A stretch of DNA of 64,000 bases from Nigrospora sphaerica (GCA_018287875.1 JAGVVL010000022.1:2356001-2420000), one strand, 5' to 3'; shown: positions 1 to 12,386, numbered from the stretch's first letter. Notes: generated from the sequence alone by a model not told the origin. A program made the numbers and translations.

Positions 1-511
1 GAAGCCGATGAAGGGCGACTCGAGGATCCAGCCGCGGACCTGCGCCACAAGCTCGGCGTAGGCCGGGTCGCTGGCCAGCGTCGCCGCCTCGCCGCCCCCC
101 ATCGAGTGGCCCAGCACGAACACGGGCACCTCGGACGGCAGCTGCGAGCGGATGAAAGCCGCCACGTCCGCTGTCACCGTCGGCGTCGGCCCCGTCAGTC
201 CTCGCTCGGCCGGCTTCCTGACACTGCGACCCCAGCCTCGCTGGTCGAATCCGTAGACGGCAACGCCGGCACGGGCGAGCGTGGGAAACAAGTCGTAGTA
301 CCGTCCAATGTGGTCACTGAAGCCGTGCACCATGATCAACTTCGCCTTCGGCGGTCCATCGGGCTACATCCGCCGTGTCAGTCGTCGTCGGGCGCGATTC
401 CTCGGGGAATCAGGGGGGAGAGCCACGCACCAGCCATGTTTTAGTGTACAGCTCCGCCTCGCCGAGCCGCGCATCCCCGACCTTGAAGACGCCTTCGGAT
501 TCCGACACCAT
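1..511 (-). CDS. Monoacylglycerol lipase-like alpha/beta hydrolase, 5' part (runs off window)
   Basis: Partial gene; the 3' part lies beyond base 1. The predicted exons are 511-431 and 363-1, with a 67-nt intron (GTGCGT...GTAG). They encode the first 148 residues. After the splice the protein reads YTKTWL|PDGPP, which is continuous with the usual start of the Hydrolase_4 (serine aminopeptidase S33) family. The oxyanion-hole HG is at residues 40-41, in VHGFSDHIGRYY. The nucleophile elbow GHSMGG is at 112-117, with Ser114 as the nucleophile, and a GFDQRGWGRS strand-loop lies between them. Members of this family hydrolyse monoacylglycerols or related esters in the cytosol or on lipid droplets. 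The Asp and His of the triad would lie outside the window, so activity cannot be judged. The start ATG at 511 is the only one in frame before the conserved region. Confidence 0.85.
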
Positions 512-1551
512 CGTTGCCAGGTAAAGTCAGCAACCCAGCTGGTACAGTCGGGTCCGCGTACAAAAGGAAGACGGGAAAAGGCGTCGGCCGGGTCTTTGTA
601 TTGGGACAGACGGCACGGGATCGATAGGTGGCAGCGCTTGGACGTGAAGGTCTTAATTAATACTCCGTACCGCCTTTGCGACCGAATGGGTAAGGATGCA
701 GGTGGGTCGGGCCTTGACGCGCAACTTCTACAGACGAGGTGCGCACTCGGTTGTATAGATTCCCTAAGCGCCTGGCTGGACCAAAGTGGCGCTTTGAGAT
801 AGAAGGGAGAACTACAAAGACTGAGCGAGGACCACCCGGCCCGGCCGCGGTCGTAATTCTTTCCTGCATACTACGTACAAGCCTGGTGACGCCTGGCAGA
901 CGCGACGCTGGTGAGATGCCGAGGCTCGGAATCCATGATTGGCCAGAATACGTCAGTCAGGCTTCGACTCTCGGCACGGACAACTCCGCAAATGGGGCCC
1001 TCACATGTATATTCATTCAGCTCCTGCCCGTGCCTGTGCTGCAGCAGGCCAAGGCATTTCAAGGCTCTGCCTTGGCTGCGAAAGTCGTGCGCCGAGGATG
1101 TCTATTGGCTCCTTCTCGACAACCTCTCGACTCTTGACGCGCTTCATTCAGGGTAGCTTCGCGATTCCCCACGCGCGTCCCTATAGGGTGGCTCGATTCC
1201 GACCAGGTGCACACAAACGGTACTGCCGGCTCAGCCGTGGCCGTCCTCTGCCTCAGCCGCAGTGCCAGTGCGGCACCCGACCACGAAGCATACTGCACTT
1301 CCTGCGTCTCCGAGCCAGTCTGACTGCCGGCCAGTACCGGCCGTCTTGTCCCGTATGAGCCATAGTAGGTGGTTGCCAAGCGGAGAGGCATTATGTATAT
1401 ACTGTACAAGCCGGTCAAATAACTCGCTTCCTTCTTCTATGTCCCTCCCTCTAGATCCCCCTTACCTTACATTGACAACATCGGCGCTCTCAGTTCGGCA
1501 AGAAACGCGACCAAGCCGCCGCACCAATAAAACAGTGGTATATCAACCTCA
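512..1551. other. Intergenic region between the hydrolase start and the MDL transporter stop
   Basis: About 1 kb. It should hold the promoter of the minus-strand hydrolase and the 3' end of the minus-strand ABC transporter. Open frames here are short, overlap on both strands and show no recognisable domain. I see no tRNA, repeat or mobile element. Confidence 0.6.
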
Positions 1552-3945
1552 TTAGCCGCGTGTCTTCCGCTCCACCACCTCCTCTTCTGCCGGTGTTGTC
1601 GTCTCCTCGTCCTCCTCGAGGTCGTCTTGGATCTCCTCTTGCTCCATGAGCTGAGGGTCCTCCTTCCTGGGATGCGTCTGCGGTGCCTCATTCCCCCCGT
1701 GCATCTGCCACTCCATCAACTTGCTAAAGGCGCTGTTCTTATCGGCACTAAGCTCCGCGTAGGACCCAACCTCGGCCACTGTGCCCTCGCTGGATAGCAC
1801 AATGATCTTTTCGGAGCGTTTGATGGTCGACAGCCGGTGTGCAATAGAGATGGTGGTGCTACGGCCCTGCAGCAAAGCTGCCAGAGCACTGTTGACCAGC
1901 GTCTCCGACTCGGCGTCGAGCGCAGACGTGGCTTCGTCCAGAATGAGGATATCAGGGTCTTTTAGGAGAGCCCGGGCGATGGCGATGCGCTGTTTCTGAC
2001 CACCCGAGAGCTGGGCACCCCGGGCGCCGACTTGCGTCTCCAGGCCCTGCGGAAAGTCGCTGATAAACTGGCAGTTCGCTTTCTGGGCAGCTGATATGAT
2101 TTCGGATCGCGAGGCGTGCGGCCTGCCGTAGGCAATGTTCTCGGCCACGGTACCCGAAAATAAAACCGGCTCCTGCGAGACCATGCCAATGCGTCGTCGT
2201 AGAGAGCGGACGTTCATTTTAGTGACGTCCACGCCATTGATCTCAATGCGACCAGACGTCACGTTGTAGAATCGCAACAGGAGCGACGCAACGGTTGATT
2301 TGCCTCCGCCCGACGGGCCGACAATACAGACATTGCTTCCGGATGGAATCTCGAAGTCGAGGTTGTTGAAGATGTTGACGGCTGGCCGTGTTGGGTACGC
2401 AAAGGAGACGTTCGTAAACTTGATAGGGCCCTGGGCAGATACGACCTTGAGGCCCTTGGTGGGCGGGATTGTGACCTTCCGGTCCTGGAGTTCGAAGAGG
2501 CGGCTCGCCGCACCGACACCTTTCATAAGTTCGGAAAAGAAGCCTGAAACGCCGAACAGACTGGAGCCAGCAAAGGCCGTGTACATCATGAAGGATGTCA
2601 GGTCGCCAAGGCTCATGAAGCCGTCCCGCACGTAGCCTCCTCCGAACCAAAGGAGAGCCAAGATGGTCATGTTTCCCATCCAACCAGTGGAGGCGAAGAA
2701 GGTAGCACTATACTTGGATTCGCGGAGGCCGAGGTCAAAGATGCGGCGGACTTGCTTGTTATAGCGGTGGACTTCCTGGATCTCTCCCGTGAAAGCCTGG
2801 CTCGTCTTGACATTGCCCAGTCGCTCCTCGGCGATCTTGGTCAGCGTGCCCAGGTTCTTCTGGATGTCTCGACTGACACGTCGGATGGCCCGGGCGTAGA
2901 AGAAAGCAGCGCCGGCGACAAAGGGCCCCGTGAAAAAGATGACCGTGGTCAAACCGGGGCTGATCCAGGCCATGGCAACCAAGCCGGCAACTCCACTAAC
3001 CAAGGACCGCAACCCGTCCGACACGTTCTGCGTAATGCTCTTGCCGACAATAATGGTATCCGAGCTCAGTCGGGAGATCAGGTCACCGACGCGGTTGGCA
3101 TCGAAGAACTCGGCGTCTTGAATATACGTCTTCCGATACAGCTGGGATCGCAAGCGGGAAACCACGCGCTCGCCGATTATGCGCAATAAAATGATACGCC
3201 CAAAGTTGGCCGTGGCTCCGAGTGTCAAGACGGCCCCAAATGCCCCGAAGAACTGATACAGGGTCAGACCGAAGATCCGGGTCTCCTCGGGGCCGTCCTT
3301 TGTAGCCTGGTCCATGATCTTGCCTACGGAGAGGGGAATGGACATGGTAACGGATGAGGATATAAGCAGCAAGACGACGGCAAGGCCCAGGAAGCGCAGC
3401 TCGGGGCGGGCAATCTTGAGGAGACGCCAGACCTCGTTCATACTGCCAAAAAATTTCCTGCTGGAGTCTTTGCTGTCCTTGGAAAGACGAGCACTCAGAT
3501 TGACCTGGGCGGCTCGCGACGCCTTCTCGCTCCGGGCAAAGCCTTCAAGCTCCGGCTCTTTCTCGCTCCCCTCGGCCGCGTTAGACTTGCCGCTCTCGGA
3601 TGCGCCGCGCTGGCCATAGGCCTGGTTGGGGGCATTATTTCGTAGGGGTCGGACAGAAGAGAAGTAACGCAGTATCGTGATCGGCGAGCTGTGTGGCCAG
3701 GCTCCCGGCGGATTCTGGCCACTGGCGAATCGGGCGCATAGACTTGGCGGGTAGCCGAGGGGAGAGCAATAGGGAGACGAGGGACCGCGAGCGTTTGTCG
3801 GGGCGGTCCAGAGTGCCCGGGACCCCAAGAATTTGTAAACATCGGCGGCGATGCTGGATGAGGCGCACTGCTGGGCCAGACTTCCCGAGGCGACGCCCCA
3901 GCGCTGCGGGAGCAGGACGGCGCGTCGCACCACCCCCGAAACCAT
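1552..3945 (-). CDS. mdl1: Mitochondrial ABC half-transporter, MDL1/ABCB10 type
   Basis: Intronless, 797 residues. Residues 1-100 are rich in Arg, Ser and Ala and nearly free of acidic residues, as in a mitochondrial presequence. Transmembrane segments of an ABC exporter fold follow (about 185-205, 230-255, 310-350 and 425-465), including the intracellular-loop segment EFFDANRVGDLISRL. The nucleotide-binding domain has Walker A GPSGGGKST at 543-551, signature LSGGQ at 646-650, Walker B ILILDE ending at 671, and the switch His703. Mdl/ABCB10 proteins work as dimers in the inner membrane; yeast Mdl1 is linked to export of peptides from the matrix. The C-terminal 40 residues are unusually acidic. 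Mdl1 and Mdl2 paralogues cannot be separated with certainty by reading alone. The start ATG has a good context (ACC before ATGG on its strand is replaced by TTACC). Confidence 0.9.
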   Translation of the reverse strand: MVSGVVRRAVLLPQRWGVASGSLAQQCASSSIAADVYKFLGSRALWTAPTNARGPSSPYCSPLGYPPSLCARFASGQNPPGAWPHSSPITILRYFSSVRPLRNNAPNQAYGQRGASESGKSNAAEGSEKEPELEGFARSEKASRAAQVNLSARLSKDSKDSSRKFFGSMNEVWRLLKIARPELRFLGLAVVLLLISSSVTMSIPLSVGKIMDQATKDGPEETRIFGLTLYQFFGAFGAVLTLGATANFGRIILLRIIGERVVSRLRSQLYRKTYIQDAEFFDANRVGDLISRLSSDTIIVGKSITQNVSDGLRSLVSGVAGLVAMAWISPGLTTVIFFTGPFVAGAAFFYARAIRRVSRDIQKNLGTLTKIAEERLGNVKTSQAFTGEIQEVHRYNKQVRRIFDLGLRESKYSATFFASTGWMGNMTILALLWFGGGYVRDGFMSLGDLTSFMMYTAFAGSSLFGVSGFFSELMKGVGAASRLFELQDRKVTIPPTKGLKVVSAQGPIKFTNVSFAYPTRPAVNIFNNLDFEIPSGSNVCIVGPSGGGKSTVASLLLRFYNVTSGRIEINGVDVTKMNVRSLRRRIGMVSQEPVLFSGTVAENIAYGRPHASRSEIISAAQKANCQFISDFPQGLETQVGARGAQLSGGQKQRIAIARALLKDPDILILDEATSALDAESETLVNSALAALLQGRSTTISIAHRLSTIKRSEKIIVLSSEGTVAEVGSYAELSADKNSAFSKLMEWQMHGGNEAPQTHPRKEDPQLMEQEEIQDDLEEDEETTTPAEEEVVERKTRG

Positions 3946-6900
3946 GGTAAAAGGGTTTTATCTTGATGGCGCGGTCATGAGTACACGTTCGGAGGAGTTA
4001 CCTGTTCTGCACGGTTGCATTTTCCGGATGAGGCATCGGCGTTGGCTTCGCGAGGAACCTTAGAAGCCGCGTTGTTTTCCGTACGACACTGCAAAAGCTC
4101 TCAAGAAGGCCTTCCGTCATCCATTGTAATCGCTCGCCCGCCCTAACGCAATTGAGAGCGGATCCACCCCGACCACGCCAATGCTGCCCATAAGCTGGAG
4201 CATTAGGTAAATACATCTTTACACAAAGCCCCTCTGAATGTCACCCACCCAATGGGAGGCGGATCGGATTATCGGGCTGTTCCGGTATAAGTGTTACCTA
4301 GCCCGGCACCACCGGGACCTAACGTTCTCGGGGTCCGCGGTACTTCTACGCAGTAGCTAGGTTCACTTATCCATCAGGAGCATCGGGTTCTTCCGTGACA
4401 CGTACGGCCAGCAATGCGAAGGCGTACCTGCATGGAGCCTGGTCCGTTGGTCGAACAGGGGTTTTCTGATGATGCCCTAAGGGATTAGGCAGACTAAACG
4501 GTCGAGTTTGGGTATGTATGTAAATAGGCGTTAGTTGTAAGGGTGACCCCGAGGGATACCAGCCACACAAGTTGTAGGGCAGATAAGGCTGCTGGACAGA
4601 GCTCTCGAGGACCAAACATTAGGTACTTACGTAGGATTGACGGGAGTAGATATATACCTACGTACTTGTAGTGAGTGGAGGGTACCTGACAGGAACGTTC
4701 TCACTTCGGCTTTGAACTAGTCGCAAAATAAAATAACTTAGGGCCGATATAAAGATATGGGGCGTACCGGCAACTTTTACCTACCTACTATACCTACCTA
4801 GGTAAGTAATCGCTGCCAAATTACTGACATCGGATTAGAGTCAGGTAAGATTTGAACGTGTAAGTGGATATGCCGGTTGACGGGTTTAAGCTTCGCGAAC
4901 AGTTGTCACAGTTGCCTCATTCCTGTTGCGTTTACGTGAACAATCGACCACCAAGTTGTTCTCTGGCAAAGTCCTTCGTTTGCGATTTCGGGCACCGGCG
5001 TCAATTAGGGTGCAGTGTGACGGTCACTGCTCTTTTACGCCCCTGCCACTCTCCAATCTTCCCCCGTGCTAGGTGGGAATAGAGGGGACAGATTCATGTG
5101 AGAGGTAAGCGCTCACCTGTGCGAGCACGTCGTCCGCCCGCCCAACTTGTTTATCTATTCAAGGGGCGCGGGTTTATCTGGGCCGACGTAAACAAAAGAG
5201 GCTGTGCAACAGGCGTGTACAACAGCACTGAGCATAATGATCCGCGAGTCTAATGAGCCTCTCCCCTGGATGCCGCATGATGTCTTGCCGAAGGAATATA
5301 TGCTTGGACGGGTGCGAGCCTTTTGCTTGCCGTGGCCCATGAGGACAGGACAGTGCAGAGTGCATACCGCTCGCAAGTTGGAAATACGTTTTCGGGCGTG
5401 AATCTTGGGAACATTGGACGACTTTTTCTAGCCGGCCGCCCAGTTTGTGGCGGGCATGGATGCTCGGATACTCGGGGAGCGGAGGATAGATTTGATGGCT
5501 GAGCTGAGCGCTGGGCTGGAACGGGCGATGCGTGGAACCCGGGGAAGAAGGCGACCCCATAAGTGCCCGGGGCTCAATTGGGATGAGATTCCGTACTGGA
5601 TGGTACTGGTTGCAGGAGCTGGGTGGGTTATGTACTTCCTAACTCGGTCCATATCGAGGGTAAGGCAAGGCAAGGCCGGCCAGGTCAGACCAGTCTTACA
5701 GGGGCGCCCATCCCAATTACAGGGCATTCGAAAGAATTTCGATACTGTGTACGGATTCAGTACATGCCAGGTGTGCTGTTCCCGGCCAGCCTGAGCATGC
5801 CTGAATACGGGATACGGGCTGGGGTGCCGATTACTTAGGTACCTTGACCATGCACTAACTATGAAGAGTCGGAGCCCTGATCTACTTGTAGCCTAGTGCA
5901 GGCTGGACCCATGCCGCCCGCTTGGTTGAGCCGGCTTTGGGTCGATGCGTGCGGGATGACGGGCTGATGGGCTGACGGGGCTGATCGGAGCTCGGAGAGA
6001 ACCAAGAAAAAGGAAAAAAGAAAAAGGGCGTCGCCAGCCATCCCGACGGTACGGTAAGTAGGTAGGTAGTATGTATGTATGGGATGGGATACGTGGACAT
6101 CTTCTTATTGTGTGAATGTACTACTACTTCGTACAGAGAGACGCGTGCATGCCCGACTCGCATTCTGGAACAGGAGCGAGCACAGAATCACCCATCCATC
6201 TCTAAATGGACTGGAGGTGGAGGGTACGGGATTGTGTGCGTGTACTGAGGTAAGCGCCTCCCACCCAACCCTAGCGACTGTGCTCGTGTTGGAGGAGCGG
6301 CCGACCTCGTCTGGTGTCGGTCGCTGCGGGCGGACAGGTCGATGCGAGCGCAAATCCGTGGCTGTGTCGTCTTCTCCCCCATTCCGGTTGGGCGGTTCAC
6401 GGGTCCCCCGGGCTGCCAAGCGGCGCGCTGCGTGCGGTGGATGGGATCGCTTACGATCACGTACCCGCCAACCTTGCTTGGCATGACCGTGTTTTCCAGG
6501 CAGCCGAATTCCCATCAGCGCGAGCCCGAGTTTTGGCGCATTGCCAGGCCAGCAGGTTCCCGGGGTACCTTTGCACCTGCTGTTGTTTTTCGTTGGCCTC
6601 CCCCCTCCGCCCACCCTTCCATCCTTATGTCCCGCTCCCGCCGTTTTTCCTTGGAATGGCCACAGGCATTGGCCGTCATCAGTTCGACCCGGCTAGGCTC
6701 TACCTTGTAGTAGTCGTACCTTGGATGCCAACCCCAGGTCCACCACGCCATCCTTAGTCCCCATTTACTTTGCCTACACCTCCACCCGCTACCTAAGCAG
6801 TATTCACGAACCCTCCCATCCATCCCAGTTTCTGCCCCAGCCAAGGTGCAGGCTCTCGTTCCCGCCTCTCCCCAAACAAACCTATGACGCTCGTTTGGTC

Positions 6901-7384
6901 CCGCGCCGTCTCATTTCAAGATACATCTTGCCCCCATCTGCGCTTCTATCGTCTCCGTTCCCTTCCTACCTGACCCTCCTGCTGCCTTTTTCCTCGTGCT
7001 CGCAGGCCCGGACCGGACCGATTCAAAAGGCAGTCCTGTCCTCACCAGAGCCGTCGTCTTTATTGTCGCCCGCCGTTTCAGCCATCACCACTCACTCTCT
7101 AGCCGTTCGGCTGTCGGGCCTTGACACTGGAAGGTCGGTGTGCTAAGGAGCAGCACATCGCACCCACTTGCCCCCCCCGTTGGCAGAACTTCCTTCGTTT
7201 TCCCCGTTTCCCTGCCTCGACCCTGGCCGCTATTCTAGATTGGACATGTCAGCACCGATCACCCGCAGTGCCGAATACAGCTTCTAGATCCTGCAAGCAC
7301 TCCTTCACCACCAAGGAGTTTTGACAGCGGCCACACAAAGTCTGTCCGTAGGCGGTCCCCCAACCGACGGCAATCGCGACGGCC
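3946..7384. other. Long divergent intergenic region between MDL transporter and TRP-ML membrane protein
   Basis: 3.4 kb separating two genes read outward. It is less GC-rich than its flanks and contains several TACCTACC or CCTAGGTA motif clusters (about 4620-4680, 4778-4806, 5835-5845 and 6052-6080). The last 600 bases before 7385 are strongly pyrimidine-rich, typical of the promoter and 5' leader of a fungal plus-strand gene. A small frame at 5447-5794 has one hydrophobic stretch, but nothing supports it as a gene. Confidence 0.6.
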
Positions 7385-9824
7385 ATGCTTTTCAACTGGC
7401 GCTCATTTTTGGTCTGCGGACTGGCAGGCCTCGCCTACGCCGCCAAGCAGCCCGAGAAGGTGCTCCAGTCGACTTCCCTGAACACCTGCCAGTCGAACTC
7501 GGGCTTCTCGGCCAGCCAGTTTCACGTCACCTTCACGCCTAACAACCGCTCGGTATCCATCCTGCTTCTCGGCTCTTCTTCCATTACGGGCAACGTGCAG
7601 TTCGACGTCGCCATCTCGGCCTATGGATATGAGATCGAGCGTTTGTCTATTAACCCCTGCGATGTTGGTTTCAAAGGCCTCTGCCCCATGGCTTCTGGGA
7701 ATGTCGGCGACCCGACGATTCCCCTTGGTTTCAGAGTTAGCCCCGAAGCCGTCAAAATGATCCCGGATATTGCCTATACGTTTCCCGACCTCGACGCCAA
7801 GGTCCGCATCTACGTCAATGCAACAAGTGGCGACCAAAAAGGCCAGTCGGTGGCGTGTGTTGAGGCCCGAATCTCTAACGGGCAGATGGTCGATCTGGTG
7901 GGCGTAAAATGGGCATCGGCCATCGTCGCCTTTCTGGCCCTCTTCTCTTCTGCCGTCCTCTCCGGCTTTGGATATACGAATGCGGCTTCGCATGTCGCCG
8001 CCAATGCCGTATCCCTGTTTGGGTACTTTCAGGCTCAAGCCATGGTCGGACTCTGTGGAATGCCACTGCCGCCAATCGTGCAGTCGTAAGTAGACCCATC
8101 TTCTGCTATCCGGTACATCGCCACCAAAGATCGGCGAGTTCAGTTACCAGGTCCTCGCTCGCGGTTGCGACAGGGCACTGCCGAGGCTTGATCGGTTATG
8201 GTTGCCCAGAGAAATCTTTTGGATTCTTGCTGACCATTTCCTTCTCTCAGATGGACTCAAGACTTTCAATGGAGCATGGGGTTGATCAGACTCACTTTTA
8301 TGCAGAGAATCTACACCTGGTATCAGCGATCTACGGGCGGGGTTGCATCTGCGCTGTTCCATGCGCTCGGCCAGGTGTCGGTGCAGGTGCAGAAGCGCGC
8401 TCTGCCCGCCGCGAAGCCACTGTCTGGTCTCATGACGCGCGCAACAGCCATGTCACCTCGATCCGATGTTGTAAGCCACGTGACCCCCCTGGCCAAGCGT
8501 GCCAATATCCAAACGAGCAGCGGCAACTATTTGGTTTATGGCATCCAGCGAGCTGGTTACCGCGCCAAAATCGAATCGACCAACATCTTTATGACGGCCA
8601 TCATCTGGTTCATCGTCTTCATGATCTTTTCCGCCGCGGCCGTGGCCGCTTGGAAGGCTATCTGCGAAATAGCCTTTAAGAAAAGCGAAAAGTTCAGCGA
8701 CTTCCGGAATGGCTGGCGCGTGGTTCTCAAAGGTGTCCTCTTCCGAGTGACGCTGATTGGATACCCTCTCGTCGCCGTCTTCTGCTTGTGGGAGCTGACC
8801 CAAAACGATTCCCCGGCCGAGATGGTCCTGGCTGTTGTCTTCTTCCTCTTGGTCACGGGTAGCTTGCTCTGGGCTACTTACACGGTCATGCGGATTGCCA
8901 GGCGCTCAGTTAGCCTTTTCAAGAACCCGGCCTACACTCTCTTTTCCGACCTAGGGACCTTGAACAAGTGGGGTTTCCTATACATCCAGTTCCGTGCCTC
9001 GGCCTACTACTTTACCCTCCCGGTCATGGTTTATGTCTTCTTGAAGGCTTGTTTTATTTCCTTCAGCCAGAACAATGGGGTGGCTCAGGCCATTGGCTTG
9101 CTGCTCATTGAGGCCGCTGCCGTGATTGCCACCTCGGTGGTCCGTCCGTGGATGGATAAAACGACCAACTCCTTCAACATCACCATTGCCGTGGTCAATT
9201 TCCTCAACGCCATCTGCATGCTCATCTTCACTTCGGTATTTGACCAGCCTCCTCTCATGACGGGCATCGTGGGCATCATCTTTTGGATCCTCAACGCTGC
9301 CGTAACACTTATTTTGCTGCTTATGATCATCATTACGACCTCTATTCTATTCTTTCAGAACAACCCGGATGCCCGCTACCAATTCATGGCTGACGATCGC
9401 ACTTCTTTTATGCGGTCTGGCACCAACCTGGGTACCACAAACGAGCTGGATGCTTTGGCAGCGACTGCCCGAGGCGAAAAAAGAGGCCATGGCTCGGGAT
9501 TACTCGAAGACGACGACACCGAGGCCACGCCCTCGGACAAGCTGCGCCGCAGTCTTACACCTGTGAATGGCAATCGCAACTCGTTCCGTCCCTCGGTTGA
9601 TGCGGTTGGCCACAGCCAGCGTAACTCATTACTCCACGACACCGAGTCGATGTCAAGCTTACCAGTCTCCCACCGAGGGCAGAACAATGCCAGCCCCACC
9701 GCTTACCCTGCGCAAAATAACGGAAGGTGAGACAAACCTTCTGGCTAGCCAAAAGGGACTACAACTCACTTAAACGTACAGCACGTGGCAGCGTGGAGCT
9801 GGTTATGACCACGGAGCCCTATAA
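7385..9824 (+). CDS. TRP-ML family membrane protein, flavin carrier (Flc)-like
   Basis: Predicted exons 7385-8085, 8251-9726 and 9782-9824 encode 739 residues. Residues 1-19 form a signal peptide (MLFNWRSFLVCGLAGLAYA). An ML-like lumenal domain follows to about 170 (LNTCQSNSGFSASQF opens it). About nine hydrophobic segments of the fungal TRP-like domain come next, then a polar cytosolic tail with several Ser/Thr-Pro sites. The first splice restores VQSWTQDFQWSMG, a conserved family motif. The second intron (55 nt, GTGAGA...ACAG) replaces an early stop at 9728 and adds WQRGAGYDHGAL. Yeast Flc1-3 act in the ER and Golgi on FAD uptake, calcium handling and cell-wall integrity, but the exact substrate here is not known. 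Fungal genomes carry several paralogues, so no specific symbol is given. Confidence 0.88.
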
Positions 9825-10798
9825 CACAAAGACTCGCCGATTTACAACGATGGCTGTGATATTTTGTGGTGATTTTGCAGCGACAAAACGACTGTACATA
9901 GCACAGCAGTAATGTGCTTGGATACCGTGCATAGTGTACTGCGTTGTATAACATTTGCTCGCTGGCCACCTTCTGATTGATTACTTCGGCAATCAGCGGA
10001 TCGGCTGGCGATTCCTAGGTACCGCTTGGCCCAGCGTGGCCCTGATCAAAACCGCACCTCTAGCGAAGATTGATCCAGTGGCTTCATTGACAGGGGATGG
10101 CAGCAAGCGGTCAAAAAGGATGATGCCGTTACGCTTTTCAATGGCGTTACTGGACCACGACTACAGTCATAACTAAGACTTTATGGGGCGTTGGGGGGAA
10201 GCGACAACACATATGTGCAGCATACTATCTCTAGCATTAGGGCAAGGGAACATATCTCTAATTAGTAAATCATAGTGAAGACAAACGAGAGGCCGAAGTA
10301 ATGGCGTCGTTACACAGCCCATCGTTGCACTTTTCCGCAATCGTCTGCAATGGCATGCATGTGCTCGGATATCCATAGGTCTTGACGGCCATTAGCAAGA
10401 TGCTACGCGAGCACCAACAGCGCAGGTAAACGTCCACAAAACGTGTTCATTGACAACGACCGTGGCCCAGCGCAATGCTGGACCCTGGGTTGGCAGCCGA
10501 GGAGACTGCATGGAAGAGCTGAAGCACACTTGACCCAACACCACCGAACCCAATCTGCTGGGCACCGATTACTACCTCCTACCAAGATACAAGCGCCTTG
10601 CAGGCTGCGCTTGAGAAAGTCCTTCGTACTGTACACGTGCGGTAATGGCACGGCACAACCAATCAACCATCGTATAGATCGATGACGGTCGTTCGCGTGG
10701 GCTCCAGACCCGTCGCCATTTCATCGCCCGCGGGCTACCCCTGTCCATCCAGGCATGCCACCTCAATCTGGGAGCTGTGTTTTTTCAAGGCTGTTGGC
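9825..10798. other. Convergent intergenic region, no gene seen
   Basis: About 1 kb between the stop codons of the TRP-ML gene (+) and the RTT103-like gene (-). It should hold both 3' UTRs and terminators. No open frame with a recognisable product, no tRNA and no repeat. Confidence 0.6.
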
Positions 10799-12177
10799 TT
10801 ACGCCCCGTTGCTCTCCCTGCGGAGCATCTCGGAGACGTCGGCGTCGATGCCGTCATCCTCTCCCAGGTCCGGGAAGTCGTCGCCCGAGTCCAGTCGGCG
10901 TTTCTTAGCTCCGTTGGCGCCCGCAGGCACAGACTTGTACTGGGCGGCGAGCTCGGAAAGCATCTCGATGCCCGGCGCGGCCGACGGTTGGAAGGCGGTC
11001 CCCAGGGGGATATCGGGCGAAATTTCGGGCACGTCCTGCTGCGTCAAGGGGGCCTCCTCGGGCTCCGGCGTCAGGGCCTCCATCTCGGGCCGGTCGGGCT
11101 CGGGCATCGCGTGGTCTGCAGTGCCGTTGGAGGGAGCGACGTCCTCGCTCGATAAGCCTTGCATGATGGCGAACTCGACCTCGCGCTTCTTGTCGTCCAC
11201 CTCGATCTTGCGCCTCTTGAACGTGTTCAGCTGTTCCTCGTCGGCAGCCAGGGACGTCTTGTTCGTGTCGAGGATCTTCTGGAGCTCGTCGACCAGGGAC
11301 TTGCGCGCCTTGACACACTGCTCTACAGCACCCTCGGCGCTCGCGAGAGTCTTGAGGAGCCCGTTCAGTCTGGCGGCGTAGACAGGCGGCGAAGGCACCA
11401 CGGCACCAGGCTCCATCAGCTTGGCATACTCCTGATTGGCACTCCCTATGGACGTCTTGGTGGAGAGAAGCAACTTTGAAACGTCCTGCTGCGGCTTGAC
11501 CAGCGAGGCCAGCTCCGAGGGGAGGGCGGCGGAGCCGCCAAAGATGGACCCCCCAAGACCGGATTTGCCGTTGCCACGGGCCTTGTCCAGCTCTACGACA
11601 TTATTAGCATAGCCGTCCAGAGTCGACCAGTGGTAGGCGTAAGGTACATACCCGATATACGAGCCTCAACGGCAGCTTGAATGGGCTCCTCGAAAATGCC
11701 ACGGTCTCGCCAGACATCGACGACTCGCCGGATGCGCTGCTGAACCTCCGAAGGGGCGCCCTTATACGCGGTGGAAGTGGCTTCCGCGAGGACGGGCGAG
11801 AAGGCAACCAGAAAGTCCTCCTTGTGACGGACTTTGGATTGCTGACAAACCTCTAAAGGCCACAGGATTAGCACGGCATTCGGCAAGGCTTCGTATGCAT
11901 GCTCAGGTGCTTACCGTTAGCAAGATAGATCAAGTTCAGTCTCTTGTGGCTCGTCGAGTCCTTTAGCCGTTGCAGCCATATTTGGACGGTACGCTCGGCG
12001 TGGCGTCTGGGTGGCAAGGTTAGTGAGACGGGGAAGGCAGCTCGGCCGGGCTTCTACGGAGGCGAGTTCGCGGACTTACCTATGAAACAGGATCCATTGC
12101 GCTACCGTCACGATGCTGTCCTGGGTCTCGACCAGCGTCGACAGTTTGGCCAGAACGGCATCGTCGGTGTACGACAT
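10799..12177 (-). CDS. rtt103: CID-domain RNA polymerase II CTD-binding protein, Rtt103/RPRD-like
   Basis: Four predicted exons (12177-12080, 12006-11915, 11852-11652, 11592-10799) encode 394 residues, close to yeast Rtt103. Residues 1-135 form a CTD-interacting domain of alpha helices, including VAQWILFHRRHAERTVQIW and LNLIYLANEVCQQSK. A coiled-coil region rich in Lys and Glu spans about 205-265. The tail is acidic and proline-rich and carries a basic AKKRRLDSGDDFPDLG segment that could be a nuclear signal. Known members bind Ser2-phosphorylated RNA polymerase II CTD and help transcription termination with Rat1. All three introns are 59-73 nt and keep the frame. The gene is divergent from clathrin light chain. 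Its 5' leader region contains a (CCG)10 run. Confidence 0.88.
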
Positions 12178-12385
12178 GTTGAAAGGGTTGCTCGCTGGAT
12201 GAATGTGGATAGAGTGGGAGTGCTGTGATGATGGGGGACAGTGGCGAAGATGAGGTGATGGTAATGGTGGCAGGTCTTGTTTGCGCACTTGCCGCGGTTG
12301 TTTTGGCCGTAGGCTTTTACGTTCAGATCAAGATCATCTACGCCCTGGCCAGTTGGCGGAGCCACGAACAACAACAGCAACAGCG

Positions 12386-12386
<1 letters not shown>

